DNA of 64,000 nt from Apiotrichum sp. Y4204 (Eukaryota > Basidiomycota > Tremellomycetes > Trichosporonales > Trichosporonaceae): NCBI GenBank assembly GCA_025531455.1, contig JAMYHL010000028.1, positions 481,418-545,417 on the forward strand, given 5' to 3'. Positions 12,157-25,345 of this stretch are shown here, in pieces; the first letter of the stretch is position 1; every line of letters begins with the position of its first letter. The notes under the pieces are model-generated. The model saw nothing but the letters and a program-made list of their open reading frames with translations, was not told where the DNA came from and made no database searches. The position numbers were made by a program, and so were the translations under genes.

Positions 12157-14038
12157 CTACACGAAGCGCACTATGCTCTCGCTGCTCTGGCTACTCTCGA
12201 CCGCCTCGGGGCCGACCCACCACGGGCGAAGGACGCGCGGCAGGTCCACGCCGACGACCTCGCCGCCCTCGATGCGCGCGCCGTTCTCGATCAGCGCAAC
12301 AATCAGCCTCGGCACAGCCGCCGCCGTGCCGTTTAGCGTGTGCGCGAACCGCGGCCCTTCCCCCTCGGGCCGGTAGCGGATGTGCAGCCGGCGCGCCTGG
12401 TAGTCTGTGCAGTTGCTCGTGCTTGTGATCTCGCCCCACTTGCCGCGGCCGGGCATCCACGCCTCCATGTCATACTTGCGCGCCGCGGACGCGCCGAGCT
12501 CCTCCGTCGGCATGTCGAGTACCCTGCGGTTAGCTTCGTGCCGAGCTCGTGGAGAGTTGAAGTAGGAGGGGATGAGGCATTAGACGACGTGGATTGCCAC
12601 CGACATTGGAGATGAGCACACTCGGACAGTCAACTGGCCATTCACATGCTTTAGACATGGGTCTAGGCCCAGCATTCGCCAAGGCGGGGCTCAGTCCACT
12701 TGTCTCACTTGTGGTATGCCGCAGTTGCAGCAAAAGGGCGGCGTCCACTGAAGACCTCCCCAGGATTACAGATTGTGGACGCAAACACGTCCCATTCGAC
12801 AGCACAAGTCTCGCGTCGGCGGGGATTGACCGGGGCAGGAATCACGACGCGACTCACCTTACGCTGAGCCCAAGTCCGAGCGCAATCTCCTTCTGGATCC
12901 CGCGAATCTCCTCCATGGCCGCCTCGCTGCTCTCCTCGGCAGTGACGCAGAAGAGCTCGACCTTGGTGAACTGGTGAACGCGGTACAGCCCGCGGGTGTC
13001 TGCGCCACGCGCGCCAGCTTCGGCACGGAACGCCCGCCCGACACCAATCACGCGGGCAGGCAGCGCGTCCGCAGATAATGTCCGGTTCGCCCAGAGCGCC
13101 GCGAGCGGAATCTCAGCCGTGCCCGAGAGGCAGAGACGCGGCTCGCCCGCCTCCCCTTCCACAAAGTATGTCTGGCGCGGGCCGTCGGCGCCGTCGCGCG
13201 GCTGGAAACCGCACCGCCACGCCACGTCCGCGCTCACCACGTCCGGCGGTGACACCGGCGTGTACCCGTGTCGCACCGCCGTGCTGAGTGCGTACCCCAC
13301 TAGCGCGTGCTCGAGCTGCGCAACCACGCCCTTGAGGTACGGCCAGGACGACCCGGTGGCGATCGCGCTCGCCGCGTTGTCCATCCACCCAAACTTCTCC
13401 GCAATGTCGACATGGTCGCGCGCCTCGTCCGCGGGTATACGTTCCGGCCCAAAGGTCTCGAGTGTGACAGCATTATCCTCGTGGCCAAGGGGTACGTCCG
13501 GAAGCGAAAAGTTGGGAAGGGTGAGAGCGAGCTCGAGCAGCGTCGTCTCCGCGACATCGTGTTCCGTCTCGAGAGCCGTGACACGGTCCTTGAGCGCACG
13601 CGCAGCCTCGACCGCAGCGGCTTTTTCGCTCTTATCCTTGATATTGCGGAATGCGTCCGACGCGCGCCCGTGTTCTGCCCTCGCGTCATTCAACTCCGTC
13701 TCGAGCCGGCGGGCCGTCTCGCGCGCGGCTGCGAGCCGCTCAACATGGTCGGCCGCGAGGGGCAGCGCGCGCGCCCGCACATTCGCAGCCGTCGCGTCCC
13801 GGTCGGCCAGGAGGCGCGCGTAGTCGATCCGCGGCTTGCCCAGTTGCGTCTTGACTTTTGGCGTCTCCTTGCCCTTTGCGGTCTTCTTCCCGCCCGGTGG
13901 GGGTTTCGCCTTACTTGCCGCGGCGGTGGTGGAGAGAGAGCGGAGGGCGCGGGTCGGCGCAAGCGTTCCGACGAGCCGCGCGGTGCGCAGGACGGCTGCG
14001 TGTTAGAGACAGTGGAAGAGCAGTGACGTACTTGGCAT
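12157..14038 (-). CDS. DIA4: Seryl-tRNA synthetase, mitochondrial type
   Basis: Charges mitochondrial tRNA-Ser with serine. Exons on the minus strand are 14032-14038 (only 7 coding bases, ATG CCA A), 12858-13995 and 12157-12523, giving about 503 residues. The N-terminus is rich in R, S, T and A and lacks acidic residues, as expected of a mitochondrial presequence. A helical tRNA-binding arm follows ([20 protein letters not shown]), then the class II core: motif 2 around [12 protein letters not shown]...[10 protein letters not shown], and motif 3 with [10 protein letters not shown] and [22 protein letters not shown]. Bacterial-like length and the presequence point to the organellar enzyme rather than the cytosolic one. 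The last intron (12524-12857, 334 nt) is long for this window, but the join [21 protein letters not shown] is exactly as expected for the family. Confidence 0.88.
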
Positions 14039-17000
14039 AGCTGTGCTCTATTGTGGCCGATGGCCGGATATGCGGAGTGGAGAGCGAGATAAATGCAGGA
14101 TGGACACAAAGGTGACATTTCGAAAAGAGGAGGAACGCGGGGATCCGGGGAATTCCGTCTCCAATGGTGGTCACTGTTGACGGCTATTTCCGCGGTATTC
14201 CCGTCGAGCAAAAGTCAAAGAGTCATTCTTCAAGTCAAGTTCACATCACTCCCTACAAGTCACGATAGAAGATCCCACGGTTGTGGGACGTGCTGTCTTG
14301 CATGATATTATCGCTAATCGTATTGTTGTCCTAAATCCGGGGTTGACTTTGGCTTTTTCCGATCAAAAGCCAGGCCGTCATTGACAGCAAGTGCCTCACA
14401 GTTTCCTCCAATGTGAAGTTTGTGCCCCAGTTCTTTCATCTCACGGAAGCCATTGTTCTCTCATCTCTACATTCCAGCGCCGCTGGGAAGCATTAAGAAC
14501 TCTCCGAGTGGTGGGGCCGTACAGCTGGCTGACGGGAGCGACAGTTTATGCATGCCCTCTAGTGGTGATCCTAGTGATCAGCGCGCGCCGATCCAATGAT
14601 CGTCGAGATCTAACCCGGTGTGGAAGTGGCAGACCCCCCCCCTCCTATTTTGTTTTTGTGTGTGTGTGCTTCCATTCCCCGCGCCACCTTATTAACCCAT
14701 TGTCCGTGTGGCTGACGTATGTATGGTCTGGACTCTTTGGGATCACACTGTGCGGAGGTGGAGAGCTCGTACTGCAGCTCGTCTCTGTTCGCTAGTCATG
14801 CTGGCATGGAGTCATGTCTCATAGCTTGTGGATCGTGGATCATGTCAGATCCCCGCCGATCACTCACGCACGCCGGCTTCTCTCGGCATCTCACCCCTCG
14901 AGCCAACCCTTGAGCCAAGGTAGGCGCCGGCCACGGCGGTGGCGCACAGGCTTGCCCGGCCACCAGGATTGCTGTACAATTCCGACAATGAGCAGGAAAG
15001 GGAACAGGTCGAGGCAACCTACATGACTACAGTACGAACTACGAGGTGAGGGTAAACGTGGGTTATGCGGGGTGCGCGATGAGTCGGGGAATGAGGACTC
15101 AAGCCTCTTGCGCCATCGCGCCATCGGCCGTTGACAGTAATCGCTTTCTCACCTCAGAAAGCCCTGTCGCATCATCGGGAGCGTGTTCCTACTCCGCCTG
15201 GGAATCATTACATGCTCATGTCTCACCTGCGAAACCGAGCTGCCAAGCGCCAAGCTCGAAGCTCGAAGTTGGAGGCGACGCAGCCGGCGTTCCAGCACAA
15301 ACTCGCACCGCCGAGCCCAGCTGTCGGAAGGTCGGAAGATCGGAAGTATCCCGGAAGCTGATACTGACACTAATACAGCGCGCTCGCCCCTCGGCCCCCG
15401 GATAGCTTCATCACCGAATCATCCGGCAGGACGATGCGCGTGGGCGGCGCCACCGCGGAGGAGGGTGTGAGTCGCTCCTGAATGTGCCCGCGGTCCGTGG
15501 GAGCGCGCAGCGCGCAGCGTAAGCTAGGCCAGGATGAGCACATCGGGCCGAGCCAGGACATGTGTTCGATCAGTACTCTATATGTGTATATGACGCGAGA
15601 CATTGCATCGAGGCAGGATCAGAGGTCGCCGTCAGCCACGACCGACGGTGCATTCCCCGAGCCTGAGTTGTAATTACCTCGCGTTATTGCTGATACTCAA
15701 CATGATCAGTGTGATGACGAGAGCATGGCGATTGGTAGCTGACCATCAGACTGATGAAGGGATCTGTTATAACCGTATGTTGCCAGCACCCGTAGACTGT
15801 GTAACTGTATCTCGGACCCGAACTCGCCAGTACTCGCCGCCAGTTTCTATTCCAGTCCCCACAGCCCTACATTTCGAGCTGCAGTGCACCTTCCCCATGC
15901 GACGAACACAGGCGGGTCAGAGGCTCGGAGATTGGTGGTCGGAGGTATTCGAGGTATCCCACAATTGTCTCTTGGACGTGTGCCACCAACCTGTTGCCCT
16001 GTTGCCCGGCCAAGTGGCACGGAATGTGGCAACCGAATCCAGCGCGAACCGGAAACGAACCGTAATTCCACCCGGTCCTCGTCAGCCAGCAGCAGAGTCA
16101 AGAGTTGGAAGTCAGCGTGCTCCAGGGCGAGATAGGGCGAGATAGGGGTCCAGACTGGCAGCTCGCCGACGAGAGACTCTTGGCCATTGCTTCTAGGCTC
16201 TGGCCCTGTGGTTTCTGACCGTTAGCCGTTGGCGCCGTGGTGCGGAATGTGGGGCGGCGGGCGGCGCCCAATGCTGTGGGCGACAAGTTCCGGCTGGGAA
16301 CAGAGCACACCAGGACCCAGAAGTACAGTAGCACAGTACTTGCGTTGCCACAGACTCATAGGTTCAGGATGTGTCGTCCCTGGGGGCCAGATCACATTCC
16401 GCAATGACCTGACCAAAGAGTCAATTGTGCCGCGAGGCCATGCGTATGGAAAGTCGGTAGTCGGCGGTGAGGAGGCAAGAAATCTGCACCCCCGTCACGC
16501 ACGATGAGATGCAGGATGGGATATGGGATGCAGAGCACGTCTCACCCTGTTGGACAGTGCTGGTGCACGCGACATTGCATGCATGAGGCAGCTCGCTTGG
16601 GCAGCGCAGCTCGGCAGCGATGTCGGCACGCGCACGGCTAACAGCCACCGTCCAGTACGCACAGCGCGCACAGAACACGACGGCTCTGGCAATTTGTTTG
16701 ACAGCGAGCACGCTAGGTCGAGTATAGATAGTATAGCAGGCGCTAGCGGTAGTGGAGCCCTCTCTCCTCCCTCTTATGCCCACCCTCGCTTAATACCAAC
16801 GACAAGCTGCCAACAAGGCTTGCAGGTTGTAAGCTACACGCACACCGACCTCGACAGAACAAGAGATCCAATATCCAACAGAGTTGCGCCGCCACACTAG
16901 TCCTCGTCCGCCAGCACCTCTGCACCCCCATCCGGCCTCGCCTTGATCAACCACATCTTGGCATCCAGCATCTAGCATTGCCGCTCGCATTGGTATCGAC

Positions 17001-17925
17001 ACGAGCGCACCAAACGTTACCTGCACTGCTAACTCCCAATATCTGGGCAGCTGGAACTATCATCGACGCGTCGTCATCAGCCGCCATCTTCCAACCCTCG
17101 TCCCTCGAGCCAGTGCACCACCCAGATCTCCCAGATCCCACTCACGGCCCCGATCTTGATCCTGTCCCCAATCTCCACACCGCTCCAGCGACCTCCATCC
17201 GTCATCCTGTGTATCTCGAGCGTGCCTTGCCCAACGCCCACCCACAAGACGGTACAGATAGCACCCCACTCATCGGCCACTCACCGGCCAAGCGATAAAG
17301 TCCGGATTGAGATTGGTACACTTTGGAGCGGCCCTCTCCCGTCTTCGGCTCCTGTCGCCTGACTTGACCCCTAGCATCGCCATTAGGTGCCCGCTCGTTG
17401 TCCGTCGCAACGAGTGCCCCGTCCCCAGCCCCATCTGATCTTGATCTCGGCCGATACATACACACCGCCTCGCGCTTCGCATCTCACCCGCGCCCGGCCC
17501 CTGAAGGTATCCGTTTCTTGTTCCACGTTTCTCGTTCTCCCCTCCCAGTGTTGAATCCCCCCCTACCCCTCCACCACTTGACCCGCCACCCCTGGTGCTC
17601 GTGGCTCTCGTAATCCTCGAGCTGTTCTTCTGCACCCAGACGATCAGAGCGCAGATCGCAGATTGCAGAACAGTATCGCGCATAGCGCAGCACGGACCAG
17701 CACGCGCCCGCACGACGCCGCATTCCTTCGCTCGTCCACTCATAAGCCATCAATCCGGCAAGTGGCCTGGTGGAGTCGGAGACATCTGCAACCCTACATA
17801 CCTCGAGTACGCGGACAACACGCGTGAATCCGAGTGCCTGAGTCTGAACAAAGGAGAAAGACAAGCCAAGAGAAGGGCAAAGGGAAGAGACGACGTTCTT
17901 TTGGTGACGCGATTGGCCACGAAAG
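14039..17925. other. Gene-poor interval of about 3.9 kb
   Basis: The longest unexplained interval. It lies between the divergent 5' ends of the tRNA synthetase gene and the GATA-like gene, so both promoters are here. The last 1 kb before 17926 is C/T- and CA-rich with many short upstream ATGs, like a long leader. No open frame shows a domain, and I see no tRNA, rRNA or terminal repeats. Confidence 0.4.
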
Positions 17926-20900
17926 ATGATCACAAACCATCATCCTGCTCGGACAAGTATTACTGCTGTCTCGGGCGGCGACGGCGGCGGGAGCGGAAGC
18001 GGCGGAAGTGGAGGTGGGGGCGAGGCGGGGAGCCGCATCGGACAGGCTGAGCGTGCGCCTCGTGCAAGTGATTCTCCATCTGTGTTTCGCTCAGACCTCA
18101 ACGGCTTTCCGAGCTGGGAGCCCGCCAAGGCCAAGCTGCAGAACGCCGAGCGGGATGGGACAGACGGACAGATGATGATGAATGGGAATGGGGTGAGCTC
18201 CGCCAATGGCCTGAATGGGCTACACGGGCAGCAAGGTCTGCATCAGCATCAACAGTACCAACAGCAACAAGCCTTGGATGGCAACATGGGGACCAGCAGC
18301 AGCAACGGCATGTACACGGGCAACGCCGCCAGCGCCAACACGGCCGCTTCGACGGTCACGATGAGCAACAACGGTCACAGTCGCAGCGCCTCTTGGCAGC
18401 AACGGCCTGTTCGCCCGGGCCTTACTGGTCTCTCTGCTGGTGGCAGGGAGGGCGACACGCCACCGAGCACCCGCTCGAGCACGGGCTCGATCACGACGAT
18501 TGCTACTATCGCGACCACAGCAACCCCAGCAGCGACAACGGACGCGCCGCCTCTCCCGAGCTCGCCCGGCGCGCGCACGGGCATGCACTCGGCCTCGCGA
18601 TCAATGGCAACCACCTCGCCTCTGTCCTCGCCGAAGCCGTCTGCCCATGTACCTCTCATCAATCATCAGCACCACACTACCCACACCCCACATCCCGTGT
18701 CGACTTTGGAACCCGACCGCGCGCCACTGTACGCGCCGGCGGCTCAGGCACACCAGGTTGCACACCCAAAAGCATATGCGCAAACCCACGACGGTAACCC
18801 CTCCAACCATCCTCTCCCCCGCCAGAACCAGCAGAGTCTCGATCTCCAGCATCAGCATCAGCTTCAGCATCAGCACCAGCATCAACAACCATCGCCTCAG
18901 CATCAGCCTCAGATCCAGTTTCAGCATCAGCATCAGCCAGAGCATCAGCAGCAACCCCATCGCCAGCAGCTAGGGACCTCCCCTCAGGTGCCGCGGCGGA
19001 TGGTTCCTCCCCTGTTTTCTCCATCATCGTTTCATCAGGAGCAGCACCAACAACAGCTCCAGCAGCAGCAACAAGGTTTTGCTGCCAATTACTGGGACCC
19101 TGCTGCTATCGGCAACGCGAATTCCACCGCGGGCAACAGCGGCATGACGATGTCCTCAGCAGGAACAGGCACATCCTGGACTGCCCCCGGCGGCGGTGCT
19201 GGGGGTGGACCCCCCGATGATGAGCATCTCGTACCTGCCCGAGCACCGGGCATGTCCATGTCCATGCAGCCGCCCCCGTTCTCGTCGCAGCCGAAGCGTC
19301 GGGCAAGCGTCGCTGTTGATAATTTGGGTAGTGGTGGTGGAAGTGGAGTAAATAGTGGTGGTCTCATCAGTGGTGGAGGCGGGGCTGAATCCCGTCCTGC
19401 ATGGCTGCCGCCGTCGTCATCCTCTGCGGGTCGCTCGTTTTCCGTATCGCCCACTACGAGCACCCACACCATCAACAACACCACCACGACTTTTACGACG
19501 GGCGCATACGTTACACCACAAGGACAAGGACAAGGACAAGGACATGGAGCGGGCCCCCCCGGATCTGGCCCACTGCATGGTGCCCAGCCTGCCCAGAGTG
19601 CCCAGATATCCCAGATCTCTCCGCCCGCGACGGGCACCGCCCCGTCAGGTCCGTCAGGCCCGCCAGGCCCGTCTTCAGGATTGCCATACCAGCATCCGAC
19701 ACCGAAACACACCCGTTCGATCTCGATCTCAAACCTTAGCCAGACTGCATCTGTGTCGGGAGCAACACACCAGCAGCAACAGCAGCAGCAACAACAGCAT
19801 CAGCAGCAACAGCTTGCACAGCTGGAAGGGGCTGGAGCAGACGGCAGCAACTGTGACATGACGACGATCCAAGCCGCTGCCGGTCTGGCCCCTGGACTGC
19901 CGGCATCGAGCATGTCGAGTGCAGTATCTCCGAGGGGGAAGCACTTTACGGACAACGGCACCGGATCTGGCTCGCATCCTCTTCATCATCACCAGCAGCA
20001 GCAGCAACAAGCTCCAACCCCTCTCTCCTCCACCGTCGTCTATTACGATCCTGCTCTTCCTCCTCTGCCGCCACCGTCGGCCCCATACACCGCATCTGTG
20101 GGCGCTGGTGCATTGCAGGCACAATCACATGCTGCCGCAGGTGCCCACATACTCGACATTGCTCCTCTCCCAGAGTCCATCGAGGCCTCCATCATGGGCT
20201 CGTCAACTTGCCTCCTTACAAACTCCTCTTCTTCGGGAGGAGGCGACCCGACAACATCTTATTCCCCTCATAACGGCTCGTCGTTCAACAGCAGTAGCAG
20301 CCCCAACCACGCAAACTACGCCAACAACAACCATCACCATCACACCCCTCCTGCGGGCCTCACCTCTGCGTCGGCGCACCAACTTTCCTCGACACCATCA
20401 TCCACCATTTCCGCCCAACACAACTTCAACCCTGCCGTCCCCAACCCGCAGTTCCCGCCTCTCAACACAGGAGCTCCCACGTCAGACCCACTCGCACAGG
20501 GGCCATCCCAAGATTTCGGAGGCTGGCGCCTCGCAGTTGACCCGACCCCCTTCACCTCCGGCCTCGAGGGTATCTCAGGCCTTCCTCTCGACGTGTATCA
20601 CGCAACGACCGCCGTCGGCGGCGCGCCGCCGCCGCCCTCGCTTGACATGAATCGCGATCCCAGCAGCTGGGGTGCCGTCCCTATATACGAGGAAGAGGTG
20701 AAATTGGTGAGTAGATTGGGGAGATGGGAACGCGCGCTGGGAGATGGCGTCTTATACTCGTGATGGCCCGAGTGCGCGCGCAGTGATTGGCGTTGAACGT
20801 GCTTCGTCAAGCCGGCGATGTTTTGCTATCGCTCGGCTTCTGCGTTCTTTGCGCCGCGCGCCGTTGGCCCTGGCGAGAATCCACATGGGCGCCAGCATTG

Positions 20901-21709
20901 TCCTCCCTCAAGTGGCAAGGACGAAGGAATTCCGTCATGACTGTGTCATGGAGTCGATTGTTGGAATAGGGCATGTCCCTCAGTCTGACGCAGTGACCGC
21001 CTCTGCACCCTGGTCATGTCTCGCATGTCCTTGGTTGCTGAGAATGACCGGAGACATGCCAACGCCACCGGCAAGTTCCATGGAACGCGCATTTCATACT
21101 TGCAGGCAGACACATTTTGCTAACCACCTTCAGCTTGACGGATATCTTGCCGAACTCATCTCCCTGATGGAGCCGTTTGCGCTGACCCCGACAAATCCTT
21201 TCCCTCCACCGCCGCCGCCGTACTTGCATACGCGCCTCTCTCGCTTGGGGACGCTTGTTCGGGAAACGCTTGCGTCGTTGGAATCGCGCTCACAGCCACG
21301 ACTCGATTCTGCATTCTCGCTGCCTCCTCCAGGAGACGCAAAGGCGTCGGAAGCTGAGCGCGAGATGTCCATGATCCGCCGCCGTCGTCTGGAACTACAA
21401 GAAAAGGCGGCCGCCAGCAAACGCGATCTCGCGCCAATGGTCCGTCCGCGTCCACCGACAATGGCAGCACAGCCGTACCATCTCGACCGTGCGCCGTTGG
21501 CAACTCGTCCGATGCGCGACGCGTGGCGCTGTGTTGGCTGCGGTACGACCCACACGAATGTGTGGTGTGATGGACCTGACGGACCGCGGAGTCTGTGTGA
21601 GAGCTGTGGAGATCATTACGACCGCCTCGTGCGGAAGCGCGATGGTGGCGATGGCGACTTTAGTGCCGTGCCCCAAAATCCGAACGGCATGATCGGTCTC
21701 GGCCCATAG
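17926..21709 (+). CDS. GATA-like zinc-finger protein with poly-Q/H regions
   Basis: Exons 17926-20706 and 21134-21709, about 1,118 residues. The second exon ends with CVGCGTTHTNVWCDGP then DGPRSLCESCGDHYDRL, a C-x2-C-x18-C-x2-C finger with the GP(D)G and SLC..CG spacing of GATA factors. The usual WR is WC here and the usual CNAC is CESC, so DNA specificity may differ. The long first part is disordered, with glycine, serine and PPP stretches, QH-repeats at 18840-18960 and a clean poly-Q at about 19770-19815. The junction EEEVKL|LDGYLAELISLM uses a GTGAGT donor and a CTTCAG acceptor over a 427-nt intron. It is likely a nuclear transcription factor. I see no PAS domain, which argues against a WC-2-type light regulator. 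The start is uncertain: a Met cluster at about 18171 is an alternative. Confidence 0.7.
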
Positions 21710-22540
21710 TCGATCATGTCTAGAACGGATCGACAGGTCGCGTACCATGACGCGACACTCTCTCCTCGTCCTTGTGACGAACCTGCGATCGAAATTGGAC
21801 GCTGTGGGGTTGTGTTGAGGGCTCGACGCCCACTCCACCCCCGACCGCCGCTCGCCCGTCAGTGACTGGCTTCGCGCCTCACCTTGCTTTGGTTCGCCAC
21901 GATACATTCCGCGTTATGGCAACCCTCTCCGTGTTTCGCAGGCGCGCAGCGCGCGCTCGCATGTCGCGTCTTATCGTCCATCCCGCCCACCCAAACGTCA
22001 AGAAACAACAATGAACAGTAGATACCCGCGTGTATGTCCCACCCTCTCAGGCAATACACGCACCACGCCGAAAACGGGGCGTGCCAGTCGCGCGTTATGA
22101 GATGCGCAGACGCTCCGATCCAAGCCCCAAGCAGTTTCTCAGCCCTTCCCGCAAGTTGTAGCTTATCTCATGTGACCCTCTCGCAGAGCAAGAGGTAGTT
22201 CCGGATCGGTTCCCTCGTACATTATTTCATTTCTGCGGTATTTTATCACCATCGTCTCCATTTTTCGTTCTCGGCGTTCACCACCAACCAAGAACAAGAC
22301 CTCATACGACGCTTAGAATGTGACATTATGCCCATGAAGGAAGCAAGAGTAGAAAGGAGAACAGAGCGCAGACGAGAGAAACAAGTGGAGAGCAAAGTTG
22401 GGAGTTGGCGGTGAAGGCAACGGGCAACACTGGCTCCTGAGGTGGCTCAGTTTCTGTCACTGGGATCCAAACATCAAACATTCATATCACATATCACAAG
22501 CACTATCTAATTCTCCTTCAGGCGTACTGTCATCGCTACT
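21710..22540. other. Intergenic region between convergent genes
   Basis: Shared 3' flank of the GATA-like gene and the amine oxidase. A/T-richer patches at 22200-22330 may be transcript ends. No coding segment is supported. Confidence 0.4.
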
Positions 22541-24130
22541 TTACTTGGCGCCCTTCTTGTACCACTCGAGGACCATGTCTCCCGCCCTGATGCCCGACTT
22601 GACCGCGCCCTCCATGTAACCCTGGTGGTCGGGGGCGTTCTCGGTACCGGCAATCCAGAGACGGTCGACCGACTTGCCACGGGCGTGGAAATAGCGCATT
22701 CCGCCAGCGGGGAGGAGGGAGACGGGCGCGCCGTCGTACTCGTCGTTCCAGAGGTGCTCGAGCACCTCGACCGTGTTCTGCGCCTTTTCCTTGCTCTTGA
22801 ACGCAGCCGCAACGACGTCAATCACCTTTTGCTGCCGCTCGCCCTCGGGGAGGTCGATGTACGCCTGTCCGCGGCGACCCGCAAGGAAGGCGGTAAGCGA
22901 TGGGGCACGCGGCTTGGGTCCGTCGCCATCGTGCGAGCCGTCGCTCGTGTCCATCACGGTGGTCACGTACTCTTCCTTGTCGCCCGAGCTCAGAGCGATA
23001 ATCTGCCCAACGTACCCGTCCTCGATCCACCACGCCTTGTCGTAAATGAGGCACACCTTGACCATCGTGCCGTTGTACGTGCGCGAGTAGCCCTGGCGCT
23101 GGTGGATGGGAAGCTCGGGAGTAAACGCAATCTTGGTGTACATGCCCGGCGGGATGGCGAGGACGAGGCCGTCGGCCGAGATTGTCTGGCGCTCGCCCTT
23201 TGGCGGCTGATAAGTGACCTTTACGCCGTCGTCGCCCTTTTCGATCCGCGTCACCGGGTGTTCCAGCTTGACCTCGACCTTCTTCGCGAGGTATTCAGAC
23301 ATGCCCTGGTTGCCGTTCCTAGTGTGCTGGTACTGCCCGCCCATGGACGTCGACGAGTGGACTGCGAGGAAGCCGTCTGCATGTCAGCTGCTGTCTGAGG
23401 TTTTCTTGTATACGTACCGGCAGCCTTAAAGTGCACGAGGTACTGGAGGAACGACGAGTCTGCGAGGTCGGCTCCGACGGTGGTGCCGGTTGCGACCTCG
23501 AGGATGGGAATCATAAAGTCGGGGATGCCGATCGACTTGAGCCCCGCGAGCGCACTCATCGAGTCGAGGCGCTCCGCGTCGGGAGTGCGCATCGGGTCGA
23601 CGACATCCACGTCCTTGAGGTAGTGGTCGACCAGCTTGCCGAGCAGCGGGAGAGGGTCGAGCGCGGACTCGAGGGCCTTGCCGATGGACGCGAGGTCGAA
23701 AACGTCGATATCTTCTGCTTCCGGGCGTTCCATCTCGCCCGCTATAGACTGTTAGCCTGATGACATCGCAGAGAGCAAGCTTTAAACTCACGCATCGAGA
23801 TGGGCTTGCCGTCGACGAGCATCACCGTGTTGCCAGCGAGCTGCGTCTTGATGATGGTGTTGCCCGCCTCCTTGGCGAGCGCAGTGACAGCCGGCTGCGA
23901 GTGCTCGTTGAGCCACACGCCGCCAAAGTCAATCCGGCCCCCGTTCTTCGTGTCGACAGTGTACGTCCGCCCGCCTACCTGGAAATGTAAGCTGCTGCCT
24001 TGTCGCAAATACTCACGCGGTCACGGGCTTCGAGCACGAGGACGCGCTTGCCCGCGTCCTTGATCTTGCGCGCGGCATTCAGGCCAGCGAGGCCAGCGCC
24101 GACGACGATGATGTCATAGTCTTTCGCCAT
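22541..24130 (-). CDS. FAD-dependent amine oxidase (flavin monoamine oxidase family)
   Basis: Oxidative deamination of an amine with FAD. Exons on the minus strand: 24017-24130, 23792-23978, 23418-23741, 22541-23376, about 486 residues. The N-terminus carries the dinucleotide-binding fold IIVVGAGLAGLNAARKI, followed by VLVLEARDRVGGRTYT, the GG motif that contacts FAD; an intron splits these two halves. The C-terminus has LWIAGTENAPDHQGYMEGAV and SGIRAGDMVLEWY, the conserved FAD-contact segment of monoamine and putrescine oxidases. LVLAIPPGMYTKIAFTPELP is the usual substrate-side strand. There is no signal peptide and no clear peroxisomal SKL end, so it is probably cytosolic. Length and motifs are complete. 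The substrate (monoamine, polyamine or amino acid) cannot be decided from sequence. Confidence 0.85.
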
Positions 24131-25345
24131 TGTGGGTGTCGTAGTGATGGGGTGTTGGAGTTTGGGAGTGAAAGGTGTTGGGAGGTCAGTTGTCTAGACT
24201 GGGGATGTCGTTAAAGCACGCTCTGGTGTCTCCTCTTTATATGTCGCGATGCAGGCGTTCCCACGACGTCGTCGCCTCGATCGTCGCCTGGGGCCTGGGG
24301 TGATGGTCTCCATTGCGCCGGCTTGTTCCCACGTCAACGCGAGTAAGTTTTGTGGTACAAACGTCAATTATCGGTTTGGCGGAGCGCAGTCTCCATCATG
24401 ATGCGGGTTACGGTACACAAATCAGTTAGTTTGTGTATGATGTGGTTCCATTTGGTGTTGCCGGCATCCCGGTAGAGTGGGTTTATGCGCACCGGCGTAC
24501 AGGGGTGGGAGCGGTCACGGGCTTGCATGTCCGTTTGTCCATTCCAGGTCGGTGGGGGGGATGGGAATCGGTGGACAGGGAATGCGGAGTATGGGAATCA
24601 GTGTGTGTGCCCGACAGACAGAGTCCGATGGCATAGTGCGGGATATCGGTAGCGAATACGTAACAGAAAACCGACATTCTGCTGTAGTGTGGACGGAACG
24701 ATGGCCGGTGGAGCGGAGGACAGAGCGCGGAGTGCGGAGCAGACGAGTGGGTTAGTTGGCAAGTAGCAAGTCGGTTTGGTCCATATGTGACGCGTGTGAC
24801 GCATGGGGTGGGCACAACCAGAGCCCATAGTCTAAGGTGCTGGGCGCGCCTGGGCGACCACCATTCGGAGACCGAACCTGAGACTACGGAGCTGAGACTA
24901 CGGAGATGCATGTCCGCGAATACACGGAGCTGCATACATGTCCGTGCCATGTCCGTGTCGCGCGGCCCCCGCATGGCGCCCTCAGCCAAGCTTTGCTAGC
25001 TTTGCTAGCTCTGTTCGCCTCCTGTCTTGCTCCTCCATCATGGGTAACGTTCTCTCGCTCGCGCCGCATAAAGAGCCAGACTCCTTCACGCTCATATACT
25101 GCATGCATTGATACACTGGTTGTTCTTGGTTGCACAACTTAGGCGCCTGTCCGGATGTCGGTCGCGCCGCCGGACTGTTGTCAGTGTCTGGTAGGGTGTG
25201 TCCCACTGGGATGAAGAAGCAGGAGGGTGGGGTATCACGGGGAGCGTGGGGTGTCTTTGCGGAGAGAAGAACGTCCAGCGACGTTCATTCCCAACCCATT
25301 CAGACCGGACTCAAGAGCTTTTACAGGCAACTCTGCCGCGGAACA
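24131..25345. other. Intergenic region of about 1.2 kb
   Basis: Contains the promoter of the amine oxidase at its left end and the 3' flank of KGD4 at its right end. Short open frames on both strands lack motifs. Nothing else recognised. Confidence 0.4.

Noticed and set aside
12996..13823. 275-codon open frame on the plus strand
   Set aside because: Antisense to the seryl-tRNA synthetase exon; serine/alanine-rich translation explained by high GC.
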